Positions 36,171 to 48,918 of a stretch of DNA of 64,000 bases are shown here, one piece after another. The stretch covers positions 52,449,546 through 52,513,545 of the forward strand of contig CM071600.1 of assembly GCA_036435485.1 (NCBI GenBank), given 5' to 3'. How positions within the stretch are numbered: the stretch's first letter is position 1; the number at the start of each line of letters is the position of its first letter. Under the pieces are notes generated by a model. That model was not told the DNA's origin and searched no databases. It saw only the letters and a program-made list of their open reading frames with translations. A program made the position numbers and the translations under genes. Source of the DNA: Saposhnikovia divaricata (Eukaryota > Streptophyta > Magnoliopsida > Apiales > Apiaceae).

Positions 36171-36896
36171 GAGGGACCTTCCTTCATCGAACTGGTTTCC
36201 TCCCAACTGAAGGTTTTTTCCTGACTCAACTTCTGTACTAGACTTTTGCCTCTTACAACTTTTGAGGAGCTCCTCTAGCCCGCTCCGTCTCTTCTCCTGT
36301 TCGAAACCATTTTTTCTCTTCATCTCTTGACTCCATGCTTCATATCTGGGATAGACCTTATCATGGCTGCCATCAAGGCCCTGCCCATCCATTCTTGGTA
36401 CTGTCAGCATCATAGGATCTATTTTGACAGGTAAGTCACGAACTTCAGGTTGTGATTTTCCAGCTCCCGTACCTTCAGAACCTTTGCACCATCTGTCCCT
36501 TGCATCTTTCTCTTGACTCCTAGCACCGACCTTTGCGCTGTTAACATAATTATGCTCCATGAAGTCCTCTTCTACCTCCCAATCTGAGTTTTCCAAATCC
36601 ATATCCACATCAAATAAGCCATCTTCAAAAGTCTCCTTTCCCAGCTCTTCCTCCTCACCTCCGAATATCCGATGCGCAGATATGTCCTCTTGCTGGCTGG
36701 TGCTCTTTTCAGAGGACCTATAATGTTTTTGCCACTTCTTTATCTGTTTAGACTCCCTCTCCAACTGGCCAATCTTCTCATCCATACTCTGAAGGTGTTC
36801 AAGGATATCACAATTTGTCACCTTACTTTCAAGGTTGCCTTCATGGTGACCAGAATTATTTTTTGGGGTGCAACCGTTGCTGGAATCTTTCAACAT
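36171..36896 (-). pseudogene. gypsy gag, N-terminal half (split by insertion)
   Basis: The first Met after the LTR and primer site is at 36896 (MLKDSSNGCTPKNNS). The 242 codons are hydrophilic with a short coiled coil (ILEHLQSMDEKIGQLERES) and acidic and Lys/Arg-rich stretches; no recognised domain. It ends at the GAGGG target site of copia element 2, and the frame continues precisely at 16145 on the other side of the insertion. This would be the matrix-like/linker part preceding the capsid domain. Confidence 0.8.
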
Positions 36897-36940
36897 TTTT
36901 TTTAAAAAAAAAGGATTTTCGGAGAGAAAGGCCCTTCCTT

Positions 36941-36950
36941 CTAGCGCCAA
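36941..36950 (-). other. primer binding site-like sequence of gypsy element
   Basis: On - the LTR end is followed after 3 nt by TTGGCGCTAG, resembling the TGGCGCC-type primer sites of plant Ty3/gypsy elements. Confidence 0.55.
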
Positions 36951-36953
36951 AAA

Positions 36954-37761
36954 TGTTATGCAAAAAATTCGCACAACACCCCGAGAGAATATCACTGAAT
37001 AAAACGGATTTATCCTGGTTTTCGGATGAATGAACAGGTACGACTACCGTAGCTCTTTCCTAACAGCTACGCCTGAGAATAAGGTGGTGTGTTTAAAGAG
37101 CTGAGTTGATAAGGCCACCGGACAAGAATGACACTGAAATCCGGCCAAAATATGCCCGGAAACTAATCAATTAGGTTACACGTGCCTTGTGTAAAAGAGA
37201 AGTGAAGAGAAAGACCCCCTTACTAATTGCCTACATATCCTATTTATAGGAATCAAGCCCCAATGTAGTTTTTTTAGGTCAAAACTCTCTCTTTGGGCCA
37301 AACCTTGTGACTAGATAAGCAAAAGCCCACTATTACCAACCGATCCAGCTGCTCTAGCTTGAGCTCTAAGTATCCTGATTCGAATATAACTCTCAAATCC
37401 CATGAACCCACAAATATACACACCAGAATCCATATATATCCTAATCACCTTATGTTTATCACGTTTCCAAATGAGTAAACCTTGGTTAAACTCTTCTTTA
37501 TACGGATATTTCACTGCTCCTAAAAAGTAGGAACAAGAGTCCTTATCACACTTTTCTTCTGTCAAGCACAGGTGGAGCTACGGCTACCCTCGTTCCTCAC
37601 AGCTACGACTGCCCTCGTACCTCACAGGTACGACTGCACTCGTACCTCTCAGCTACGAGCGTGCTAACACTTGCTCCTCTTCATCATAAATCCAATCCAC
37701 TTAAATTGGGCCTACCAGGCCCATGAGCCTTAAATTGCTGTGCAAAATTTTGGGCACAACA
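36954..37761 (-). mobile_element. LTR of gypsy fragment
   Basis: On + it starts TGTTATGCAAAA and ends GGGCACAACA (short inverted ends TGTT/AACA), 808 bp. A minus-strand TATA candidate CCTATAAATAGG lies near 37240-37251. No second copy is found in the window. Confidence 0.75.
37575..37661. repeat. 25-bp tandem repeat in gypsy LTR
   Basis: Three and a half copies of a unit like AGCTACGACTGCCCTCGTAC + CTCAC, starting at 37575, 37601, 37626 and 37651. Confidence 0.85.
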
Positions 37762-37910
37762 GGATCCACCATAATCTATATGAATATTGGAATTAGCTTG
37801 ATTAATCATTTTTGATCGATTAATAAGTTCGGTTCGATGTTTAAAGTCTCTTGGTGGATTTTTTTTATATGTCAATTAATATGTTTTCATAAAATATGCA
37901 TGATAATAAT

Positions 37911-38616
37911 TAGACCTGGCAATTCGGGTCGTTCCGTGTACTTTCGTGTCGTGTACATTCGTGTTCGTGTATCGAAAGGGTAAACCCATATCCATATCCA
38001 TTTAAGGTTCGTGTACCTTCGTGTTCGTGTAATTTCGTGTCGTTTATTCGTGTCGAGTACAAAATTACCGGCTCTAATAAGCATAAACAAGTATACTATA
38101 TTGCCACGGCTTATTCTATATGTTTCCTTTTGTACACTTTTTAAAATAGGGGGTGTCAGGAAAAACTAACGGTTATTGCTGCAGAAGTGCTAGAATTCAA
38201 GTTACTTTCTCACCACCTACTATTTTAGGACCATAAAGTTGCTAGAAATTCACTGTCCGGCTGCATATAACACCATGTTTGGCTTCTAGTACTGATTAAT
38301 TACATCTCTTTGATTGTATATATCGATCATTGATATTATATTATAGTCATCTTGGAACATGTCAGAACTTGAGCAAAATGAGTGTTCAAAGTGTGTTGGT
38401 AACATGCTCCAAGAGTTTACAATATACATTTATATAATTTTAAAATATTTATTTATTTATTTCGTGTACTTTCGTGTCGTGTCGTGTACCTAAGGGTAAA
38501 CCCATATCCATACCCATTTAGGCATCGTGTTCTTTCGTGTTCATGTATCGAAAAGGTGAACCCATATCCATATTTTTCGTATCGTTTTCGTGTCGTGTAC
38601 CAAATTACCGGCTCTA
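37911..38616. mobile_element. hAT-like non-autonomous element, 706 bp, with 8-bp target duplication
   Basis: ATAATAAT flanks both sides (37903-37910 and 38617-38624). The ends are TAGACCTGGCAATTCGGG and, inverted, TAGAGCCGGTAATTTGG. Both arms (37911-38076 and about 38461-38616) are rich in TTCGTGTCGTGTAC motifs and CCCATATCCAT. The left arm itself ends in ATTACCGGCTCTA at 38076, a complete internal terminus, so an arm was duplicated or a small element sits inside a larger one. No transposase. Terminal TAG-type ends with 8-bp duplications point to hAT. Confidence 0.7.
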
Positions 38617-38865
38617 ATAATAATACTATACTCTTCTCAGACTTCGGATGCGTTAAAAATGCGTGGTGCCATAAATTGAAAGAGTCCACCTAACCTTGGC
38701 ATTGAGATTTGAGTCGGAGTTCAAGGCACATCACATGCAAATTAATTCATTTTATTACTCTTACTGCTACTTGCATATAGTTCTGGTATCGTAAATTGTA
38801 ATGTCTTGTTAGAAAAAAATAAAAGCCTCTTTGTGTTGCATTGTTTATTTTCCTCTCGTGCTATC
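38617..38865. other. upstream region of P450 pseudogene
   Basis: Short AT-rich spacer with no clear TATA box that I would rely on. Confidence 0.3.
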
Positions 38866-40286
38866 ATGGAGCTTGAAATTACTGCATCAAAATTTTCAAT
38901 GTCACTTGTTGTTGTCGGGCTTCTCCGACTGCTTTGGCACTTGTACATTATGCTGGTGGCGAATCCGAAAAAGATCCGAGGGATGCTGCAGAAGCAAGGA
39001 ATAAACGGGCCTGAGCCGAAATTTCTACTGGGAAATATTTTGGAACTCAAGAAAATGAAAGATGCAGTTGTTAAACACTCAAACAGCAGTACTCAACCAC
39101 CAGTGCTGGACAACTGTGGAGCTCTTCTCCTTCCTTTCTTTGACACATGGAGGCACCAATATGGTACATCTTCAGCTACTTTGTTAACATTCATGTATAT
39201 TCAATTCTTTTTCCGCTAAATGTCTTTCTCCTCCTGACTCTGTTTTTCCCCGCAAAATCCCTGACTCCTTTTTTTAAATTTGTCCGTTTTTCATTCCGTT
39301 CCTAGCTAGATGCAACCTAGAGGTTTTGTACATTGACTACTAATTACAGGTGATATATTCAGGATTGCGCTTGGCAATACACAAATCTTACTAGTAAATC
39401 GATATGATGTATTAAAAGAAATCACTACGTGCACATCATTAGACTTTGGAAAACCTTCCTACCTAGCCAAAGATCGAGGGGCTATACTTGGTAGTAAAGC
39501 AGAGAGCTGGAGTTGGATACACGAAAGATTTGTTACAGATGCTACTTGAAGGAGGTCAAAACAGTGAGCTGCGAAAAGATGAAATTGACCAATTCATAGT
39601 CACTAACTGCAAAAACATCTATTTGGCTGGCTATGAAACCACTGCAGTTTCAGCCACATGGATTCTTATGCTACTTGCTACAAATCAAGATTGGCAAGAC
39701 CGCGTTCGTGCTGAGGCTATTGAAGTTTGTAGAGGTCAACCTCCTGATGCTGTTGCTGTCAGTAAAATGAAAGTGGTATGACATGTGGTCTGTACAGAGC
39801 TACAACTGTTCTGCTACCGCACACACAAAAACACACTGATGAATGGTAATTATGATTTTTGTTAACTTGCAGCTCACGATGGTGATAAACGAATCATTGC
39901 GTTTGTATCCTCCGGTTGTAATAATGTCAAGGGAAGCCTTGAAAGATATGAAATTTGGAGACATTCATGTTCCGAAGGGTGTAAATGTTTGGGCGGTGGT
40001 AACATCATTGCACACTGATCCTGAAATTTGAGGAGAAGATTCGTTCAAATTCAACCCAAGCCGATTCGCAAATGGAGTGACAGGGGCGTGCAAGTTACCA
40101 CATCTATACATGCCATTTGGAGTTGGACCGCGGATATGTCTAGGACAAAACTTGGCGTTGGTTGAACTCAAGATATTGATCTCACTAATTCGGTCCAACT
40201 ATTCGCTTTCTCTTTCTCCGAAATATGTTCATGTACCATCTTTGAGTTTGGTCGTAGAGCCTGGGAAGGAAGTTGCAAGAAACTAG
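38866..40286 (+). pseudogene. cytochrome P450, CYP714-like, internally deleted
   Basis: Exon 1 (38866-39163) encodes an N-terminal membrane anchor (MSLVVVGLLRLLWHLYIMLV), the GPEPKFLLGNI region and DTWRHQYG. Exon 2 starts at 39350 (DIFRIALGNTQILLVNRYDV) and at about 39490 jumps, without an intron, into the exon preceding the I-helix; the C to H-helix segment is missing and the frame changes. The I-helix AGYETTAVSATW is on 39486-39775. The last exon (39873-40286) has ESLR of the K-helix and the haem motif FGVGPRICLG, with PSRF where PERF is usual. A TGA at 40029 replaces the Trp of PEIW. CYP714 enzymes oxidise gibberellins at the ER in studied plants. It cannot make a functional enzyme. Confidence 0.9.
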
Positions 40287-40862
40287 AACATGAACAAAGA
40301 ACAAAGTTTGGCCATTGCTAAGCTAACTGCAAAGTTTGTGAGCAGTCGATAGGTTATGAAGGATAATTTAACATACTTTGATCTAGCAATTTTTTTGGTT
40401 TTTTATTTTGATGGAATCTAGCACTTTATTTGAAGATAAACAGTAACTTGCTTATTTATTTATTTATATTGCAGACCATACCATTGTTATATAAAAGGCT
40501 AAAAGACATGCCAGAAGATCTATCTGAACTGGTACAAAGTTCAAGAGCCAAAGACTTCTTGCCCCTTGTTTTGTGAGAAATTGGAGAACATGGACAACAT
40601 AAAACCTGTAACAAAAGTACCCAGACGGAAACATAATTTATCCAAAATGGTATGCATTAAATAAAAGCTAAGGAATCTGAAATTTAGAAAGTCTAAAAAT
40701 ACTAAATCTAGATCTACATCATGAGCAGCAACTGTGCAGCTCAAGCTCAGGATCTCTCCTTCTTTATGGTAATATATGAAAGAATGAAGCCTATGGGAGA
40801 AAAATGAAGATGCTATAACTTTAAAGAATGATGAGACCTAAGAATATTTAATTAAAGGTTCT
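40287..40862. other. spacer between P450 pseudogene and demethylase gene (convergent)
   Basis: Two genes end here facing each other. The part next to 40862 is probably the 3' UTR of the demethylase on -. I see no other gene. Confidence 0.5.
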
Positions 40863-43800
40863 TTAGATCTCCTTGTTCAATGCTGAAAGTGCTGCTTTCC
40901 ATTCAGCGCTTTGCGATTCCTGGCAGAATATTCTTTGCACTATATTCAGTTCTTCAGGATTTGCTTTATTCATTAATCCTTGTAACAGAGTCATACACTC
41001 CCTATTAAGCGAATGAGTATTGATAGGTATCAAATTATCCTGCCCTCCTACACTGATTCCCGTATTTGTTAGTACTGTTGTCTGTCCTCCAGAGAACTTT
41101 GATTCAGAAAGGTACTTGAATTTCTTAGTATCTTCGCGATCGCCCAATGATACTGGCAGTTCACAAGTGTTGTCAGTAAGTTTCTCTTTCATTGGAAGTT
41201 TATGGTTCCAGTACTCCAAGCAGCGATGGTTTGGATCAAGAGCCTCAATTGCCTGAAAAATATTTTTGTTAGTACCGAAGGTATAAATTTAGAAGTTGAG
41301 AAATTCTTCATAGGGAATGCAGATCTGCTATAACTGGCACACAAAGCCTGAAAACCAACGTGACACAATTTATTAACAGAATGGCACCTTAAATATGCAA
41401 AACCAAAAGAAATTTGCAATAAGATGTAGGCAATTTTTTAAGACATGTCTGAGATATCTTCATCCGTTCTACATATCTTTTAAATCTGTACCCTTGTCGC
41501 TTCTTGGTCTTTGAAGGGTGCTATTAATTTGGCTTTAAGATTATTGACCTGAAAAGGTTTCTGACATTTATACTCTTTATTAAAAGCAGAAACCCCCTCT
41601 TAATGGTATGTCTTGTATACCGCGGTATGCCATGTATACCGCGGTATGCCACTAAATATTAATTAATTTAATTAATTAAAATTGTAATATTATATAATAA
41701 TTTAATTTAATAATGAAATTATATACTATGAGTCTATTAACTAAAAATTGAAATAAAAGTCAGAAATATAGTATTACATAGAACTTAGGACTCCTTTAAC
41801 TAATATTTAAAAAGTATCTATAATAGATTAATAATAAATACAATTAATAATATAACTGCTCTTATATTACCATAATGAAGTTATGTAAATTTAATTAATT
41901 AAAATAATAATAGTAAATATTAATTTAATTTGGTAGTGAAGTTATATATTAGGAGTCTATTAACTAGCAATCGAAATAAAAGTCGAGAATATAGTATTAT
42001 ATACAACTTGGTGCTTCAAGATTTTATTTTATTTAAAAAAATTAAAAATTAGAAATTTAAGATATTTATCACGATCCGTGCTTCGCACGGGTTATCGGCT
42101 AGTATATTTGAATGCTAGAATGCTGTCCTTTTCACTAGTTGTACTTGTAGGGATGACTGCATAACAAAGTTTATTTGCTTTTTTGCAGAGGTCGACTTCA
42201 CTAGATTGTAAACCATTTGATCAGTTAAAGTTACAGTCTCAAACATGTACTCAAGTCTGTTTACTTATATGATTCATGTGCATTGTGTGAAACAAAATAT
42301 GAGTAGTTTATGTAGCCATTAATTTTGAAATTAGCTGTGACAAAAAATGGTTTATCAACTTTTCACTTTTCAGTATTCCCTACAAAGCAATTTTTGAGTA
42401 CAAAGTACAAACGCATTACATCAGGCTGTCGACGTTTTCACTTTTCAAATGACAAATGTAGAGCTATTCTGTGATACCTAAGTTCTGCAATGATAAAAGC
42501 AAGTGGACTTAGCCTTGCACTCATGACCATAAGCAGTGAAAATGCTATCCAAATTTAACAGATATGTATAGTCTCTAATAACCACGCTTTATAATGTATC
42601 TTATAATGGATTTCACCAGAAGCTGTATAACCCTATTTCCACCATTAAGTGAAAACTCGGATTAGCCTAAACACTATGGTGTAGAATTCTATCTAAGATT
42701 AGCCGTTTTTTCAATAACCACGCACTGTGCCCGCAATTATAGTACACCTGGGGAACTGAATCTACAAATAACTTTTCTTGCCAAATCTTCTCCTACAGTA
42801 CACATGTTTAAGTAATGTAATTACCTGAATGATGTGTGGAGAGAGAAACCCAAACATTTCAAGTCCATTGATGCTTTGTGGATCAAGAAAGGGAGATACA
42901 GCATTCCCTAGGCTTTGGCGCCTTGAAAATTCTTGGTTAATTTCGTCCATTACTGTTTCCCAGCACTTCTGTGCCGAAGTATTCACAAAGCTCTTGCTTG
43001 GAGACTCCTCCAATGTAACCTGAATGTGATACATCATTGCAGGAAATATGTCAGGTCAACACTAGAAGAAATAAACGGATATAACTAATGGTAAACTTAC
43101 TACCTTTGAGAAATGTAAAATTTAGAAAACAAGTTCCAGGATCTAAAATATATATGTAAAACAAATTTGGAAGCATAATATTCATACGAAAGTGAAATAG
43201 TTAAATCATTTTTTTAAAAGATTATTCATTGCTTGAAATATGAATCATGAATAAGATAAGTACTTTAACAAAAAAAAGGTATGAATCAATTTATTATTTT
43301 CAAAAATGCAACTAGATTATGAAACGGGGACATTTCTAAGAAAACTACTTGAAAGTTTGTTCTAACATCTAGGTTTACTAGATAATTCAAAGAACAAGTA
43401 AAACAGTTAAGGTAACAAGCAATACAGTCAAGGTTGCCATGTTTTTTTAATGAGAAAAGTCATAAGAGCACAGATATCATAACCTATTAAAAGCACAGAT
43501 GTCACTGAACGTTGCAATATAAAGTGCAGACATGAATGCGAAATCAGTAAAAGGTATGGAGAGAAGAGTGGTTCTAGAAAAAAACGGTATGCAACCTCCG
43601 AGAATTTGACAGTGTCCTTTATAAAGGCAACTTTATACTGCTCACTTTTAACTAAGAATAAGAACATACCTTAAATAAAGGACCGATAAGACCACCATCT
43701 AGGACTTCCGATATGTACCTGCTTATTTTTGTTGGATCGAGCACACTAAAGAACTTAACATAACTTTTAAATCCTGCAAAAGATAGCTAATATAAATAAC

Positions 43801-46800
43801 AGAGAAATGCACTATAAAAAAATTCAAATTTTAGAAGGAAAAATCACGATGAATTGGACTACATATATAGATACATACCTTTTGGATATATCACCTGCTT
43901 ATTGCACCAAAGCTTTCCAAAAACTGCAGATCCAATATTTATAGGATGAACATCAAAGCTAAATTTCTGTACTGGACCACTTCTGACCGACTGAGTGTCC
44001 TTTATACCCAATTGGTCTACAACTGCATTGCTTGACAAGCACCCAAAATGTATGTTATCAATAGAAGCACAATGATCTGCAACATTTATTGAAGGGGAAG
44101 GATGAACATTGTCCGAGATAACATATGAAACAGAAGAACCAGAGCAACTACCAAGCTGCCTAGAGTCTAGCTTTTTTCCTGAATCTGTCCTGTGAAAACC
44201 TTCTCGTACTAAAACGTTATTACACACATCGTCCTCATTTACCATTGTATTATCATTATAAATATCCGATGTTTGCTTCAGCAAGCTTTCTTGTGCAATA
44301 GACATGCTATCAAGATTTAAATCAATGAAACATCGATTGGTTGGCATAGTATCAGTGCTCTTGCCAACAATATCCTTTTTGTGTCCATCTGTCACTACCT
44401 GAGACATACATCGATTAGCAGTATCTTCCTGCAAAGTTTCTTCTGTTTTAGGAAAAAAATCTAGAACATCATTTTTCTTGGGACAGCTGATTCCAGAAAT
44501 ATTGTCTTCACAATTTATGCAAACCAATCCTTTATCTACTGATGCCCATGCTTCTAAGGCACCCAATTCCTCTCCCAATGCTTCAATCAATGCACTTAAT
44601 TCGTCCATTGTATATCGGACAAGGACAAATTTATCATCTTTCTCACAAGAGCATAAAATGCTAGCGTGTTTAAGACAGGCAAACCGATCCGGTGAGCATT
44701 TGCAGCAAGCAGCAGACATGTGCAAATCATAGAAGCATGAAAAACATTCTCTCTCACTTGTTAAATCGAAGTCCTTTTCCATCTTTTGAGGCTTAAACTG
44801 GAGTGGGAGATTCTCAATCCTTTTCTTTTCTTCCTCAACCCTTGTCTGAATCAAAATAAAATTCAGTGAATTTAGCTTAACTATATTCTGAAAAGTGAAT
44901 TGTCCTTCCATGATATTCTTTGGGGGGGGGGGGGGGGGATTTTATCTGTACGTTTAAAGTAGATATATTTTAAAATGCATGCAGCACATATACCTATATA
45001 GTCTTATATGTTAGGCTGTGCTTTGCGCGATGGTCAAGTGTCTACTTGATGCACACTAGGTCACAGTTTAGAACCCAGGAAACATTCTCTTCATGAGAAA
45101 TAAGGGTAAGACTGCACATTGGTACCTTATGTGAGCCACTTGGTACAGCCTTTTTCATAAATGCTTATATGTATGCATGTGCAGGAGTTGACAATTGATG
45201 TATATAACCATATGTGCAGATACCATTGTTTGTGTAAATTAACATATATAAACAGACATGTGTACACATGTATGGATATACATGTCAGTTACCTTGACAG
45301 CCTTGGTAAGCGTTCCGTCCTTCCCACACACATTTTTCCACCTGATATTCTTTGGATTATCAATGTTCATAACTGACAGTTCCCATAGTGCTCTAATAGC
45401 TTCCCTGGCCGATTTAAGTAGCAATTTGTCATGAGACAGAGATGTTCTTCGGTGTTGCTCGCTGTAGGTCTCCACTGCATTTTGCCCATGCTGTAGCCAA
45501 TCAACTGGAGCAACATTCACAGCTTCAGCACAGTTAAAGCCACAATTAAATCCTGAATGATATGCCCTTGGGAATGTAAGAACAAACTCCCCAGAATGCT
45601 GTACAACTCGATGCACTGGCACACCCTCAGACATTAGAATTGATGGAGACATCTGCGTAACCTGTTACAAGACGATGTCATCATATATATAAATATATGA
45701 AGGCGTTGAAGATAAAGTTAGAGCACACAGCACTACTATAATCCCTCAAACTATAAGTTATATTCAGCTGTGTTCCATAAAGTAAATAGCAAACATAGGT
45801 CATTCATGAAAAGGTCATAAGAAAGAAAATTTGCATTGGGTACCATGGTTTGTAGTACAAACAGAGGGAGGTAGGCTAGAGTTACACAGAAGCTCCATAG
45901 CCAATAGATATGACAATGAAATCGTGATTTGTGACGAAGAAATATTGACTTTTATTTCTAGCAGATTACCACAAAGGCATAACAAAAAATTACATATAGA
46001 AAAAGATAACTAGATGTACTTATCACACACTCACAGTAATACATTTTGCACTAGTGTAACTTAGTGTTTGATGATGATAGTAATAATATCAATAATAATA
46101 ATAAATAAATAAGTAAACATATAAGTAAATAAAATAACAATAATAATAATTTAATAAAATTAATGGTAATTAGTAATTACATACCAATTCGTGAAGCAAA
46201 CCAGGTTGTTCATCAAACAAATCTGGAAGATGCTTTCTCATTGCAGCCTCCAAAGCAGAAGCATGGGTTCCCGGGACACCATACCAAATTTTTGGATCTC
46301 CCCAGTGCAGATAGTTTAGTGAGTAAAGATGGTGGTCCTCCACATGCTAACAATAAGAAAAAGGGGTCAGGGAAGGAGAGAGACACGGATGTTAAACATA
46401 AGTTTCGAAGGACTAACTATGATCTATTTCTGTTCGGGAGACGCACATAATATATACAGTCCCGTATAAGCAAAAGGAGAGTTTAAAACAACAATTGATA
46501 CATAACTAGCCCATTCTTCAAACTATTGACGCACACTCCCAAGATGGATGTTATCTTACACTTCTTCAATTCATCTAGTACATTTACTACCTTAAAGTAG
46601 CTTCTAAATATCAATATCTAACAGCCATAGTGCATTTTTTTAATAGGTAAATGGTTTGGAGTTAATATGATTTACCCAGCAAAATGATGAAAAGCACATT
46701 CCTACATAGAGCCATGGCACCAGAACCCCGGAGATATCACTTTCTTCGAAGCAAAGAACTGAACCTGGGAGGCGGGGAAAGTTATTCAAATTCCAACCAG

Positions 46801-48403
46801 AAGAGATGTATGTATCTGATTTGTTTTCAGTTAGCGATGGTGACATTTTCGGAAAACCACTCCCAAATTCTGCAGTTTCTAAATCAGCTCCATAGTATAC
46901 CTTAGATACACAACAATGAAACATGTTAGGGTATTAAAAGAATCGGAGAAAGAACAACAACGAGATTAGTTACCCATACCTCAACTTCATCTGTTGGCTT
47001 CTCAATGATTCGCCAGTATTCGCCTTCAATATCTTCAATTGAGGGTTCCCATCTTTTCTTTTGCCCCTCAGCACTCTGACCAGCAATATCTTCCATCATT
47101 GCATCCCTGATCCCAAAATAACACTCTTTAAAGTTACAGGTAAGTTTCTGAAAGTCCTGAAAAGTGAAATCTGATCCAGTTTGAAAACCAAATTTCTCCT
47201 CTGTGTCAGGCGAAATACTTATTTCAGCATCATCAGTTCCAGGACATTTCCTTTTGTTATCGATCTTTGAATTTCTTCTTCTTTTACGCTTACGACTTCT
47301 TTTCTTCCTCATGGGCTCCCTATTCTGAAGCAAATCCACTTGCTGAATTCGCGTTGAGAATTTAGCATTTTCCCAAATACTTTTTTCTTTAAGAGGGCAT
47401 GGTGGATTCCAGGAAGGAGGAGGTACTATCTTACATATACCAAATCCTTCAGCCATTGTCCGTATCTTAGCTATGTAGCCAAGAGTATCTTGAAATTCCT
47501 GATTAGGAAACAATTAGGATAGAATGAACATCTAAGTTATGCCAAATTTGTTATATATATATCTATATAAAGTAGCTGGCCTATCATATGTACCTCATCA
47601 GATGGAAAAAATACAGGTGCATCATTTACAGTTGGCCTACAAGAGTCAGCAGGGTTCCATCTAGCTGATACCTGTTCCAAAAATTAGAAACAAACTTGCA
47701 TGATATATCATGAGAAAGTATAAAGTGTGTAAACATCTTATATAGATTCGAAAATGTCTGAAAGAGGTGATCACAAAGGTCTTTCCCCGAGACTGTTCAA
47801 ACAGAGACTTTGCAACACAAACTCATATAAATATATAATTTAACAGAAGGGACTATACGATCTACAAATTTATTAGATATTACCTTCCCATGGTATTCGT
47901 CATACACCTAAACGTTCCCATGTAATTGTTGCAAATCAAAACATAAACAGAGGATATCTACTGCTACTAAGAAATCTCCTGGGCTTCCCACACAGTTCAA
48001 AATAGTTATATATTGTACAACAAAGAGTTCTGCAATTGTTAGTAATTTTACATAGTTCACAATATTATTAACTGTAGTAACAAAGATCAGATGAACGTGT
48101 CTTGATTTTGAACTTGAAAACAGCCAAAATAAGTTCACAAATAGATGTAGTGATTCTTTCTATGGACGCAACTTCTGAACGAGAGTGTGCTGAAGCCATA
48201 GAATTCATTTAATACACAAATAAGAAGTTAAAGCGCATCTATGTGAGATAGTGGAGCAATAATCAGAGCACTTCCTACTTACGGTGATAAAAGGAAAAAC
48301 AAAGAAAGAAGTAAAAAAGAAAGTGTTAAGCAGGGAATAAAACCTTAATGTTCTTTTCCCAATCAACTTCTGGTTTAAGGCTCTGATTGATGGTTGCATC
48401 CAT
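40863..48403 (-). CDS. JmjN/JmjC histone H3K4 demethylase (JMJ14/15/18 group, KDM5-like), 11 coding exons
   Basis: Coding exons on -: 48344-48403, 47884-47907, 47594-47671, 46980-47498, 46676-46900, 46185-46346, 45293-45661, 43879-44845, 43670-43773, 42825-43019, 40863-41252. All introns are GT-AG and phases agree, giving 1030 residues with no stop. Start is the first ATG after the last leader intron. Domains: JmjN about 45-90; basic NLS-like KKRSRKRKRRR about 118-130; JmjC about 255-440 with Fe(II) ligands H303, E305 (HVEDHH) and H391 (YHSGFN); C5HC2 zinc finger about 513-567 (CFSCFYDLHMSAACCKCSP); FYRN about 790-840; FYRC about 840-920 (SINGLEMFGFLSP). This order is that of Arabidopsis JMJ14/15/18, nuclear Fe(II)/2-oxoglutarate dioxygenases removing methyl groups from H3K4, often acting in flowering control. 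The gene looks intact; which paralogue it is needs a tree. Confidence 0.95.
41598..42102. mobile_element. Helitron-like element (3' end clear) in last intron of demethylase gene
   Basis: CCGTGC-TTC-GCACGG (42076-42090) forms a 6-bp hairpin 8 bp before CTAG at 42099-42102, followed by T. This is the Helitron 3' signature (hairpin then CTRR, insertion before T). The body is AT-rich and non-coding. Two copies of the palindromic ATACCGCGGTAT lie at about 41618-41645. The 5' end is not certain (a TC at 41598 is one candidate). Confidence 0.6.
44922..44938. repeat. G17 homopolymer in demethylase intron
   Basis: Seventeen consecutive G on + at 44922-44938, i.e. C17 in the transcript, about 77 bp upstream of the acceptor of the exon encoding the C5HC2 finger. 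Length may be affected by sequencing or polymorphism. Confidence 0.95.
45012..45125 (+). mobile_element. Au-like SINE in demethylase intron
   Basis: The internal text GCGCGATGGTCAAGTG, then TAGGTCACAGTTTAGAACCC, then ATAAGGGTAAGACTGCACAT follows the A-box, B-box and 3' consensus order of plant Au SINEs. It is slightly degraded (the B box has an extra base) and inserted opposite to gene direction. Confidence 0.7.
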
Positions 48404-48918
48404 GAGCAACTGCAGTAAACAAAAATTATAATAAGAAACAAAAGAACTGTAATTTTCTATCTGAAGCAGAAAGTATATCAGATGGCCAAGGTCTCTGATT
48501 CATACAATTTAATTTCAATGTGCAATTATGTGGAACATATTTTAATTTAGTCGCAGATACTGACTTTGAATGCATAGAATAATTATATCTATATAGATAT
48601 ATTACACTTTACAACACATTCTTTTTATAAATATTATTTGAAACCGACCATACATGCAGATGCTCCGCCGGAATGTAGAGAATTTTTTTTGCCCATAAAG
48701 AGTTAGCATCAGAGATAAGATCAAATGGATGGTAGTTGGCACTATATCTATACCAACTTCATAAAGCTTTGTGGAAAAAGATAAGCCCGATACGTCACCC
48801 GTATATAACACGTGGAATGGAGGATCGAGAATAATTTATATAACACATTTCCCATGGATAGTAATTTGTTTTTGTTATTATGAAGGATCTGTATTTAATA
48901 AAGGTCGTAACTGATGCT

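Larger units (their letters stand above)
36171..37761 (-). mobile_element. Ty3/gypsy fragment, right piece (5' LTR and start of gag)
   Basis: Minus-strand order is LTR (37761 to 36954), primer-binding-site-like TTGGCGCTAG, then gag from 36896. Together with 15001-16150 it is one element broken by copia element 2. The partner LTR and pol are absent. Confidence 0.8.

Noticed and set aside
36672..37033. + strand ORFs over the gypsy gag start and LTR
   Set aside because: Shadows of the minus-strand gag; no domain or start support.
46163..46450. 95-codon + ORF in the demethylase region
   Set aside because: It is the reverse strand of the JmjC exon 46185-46346 plus intron.
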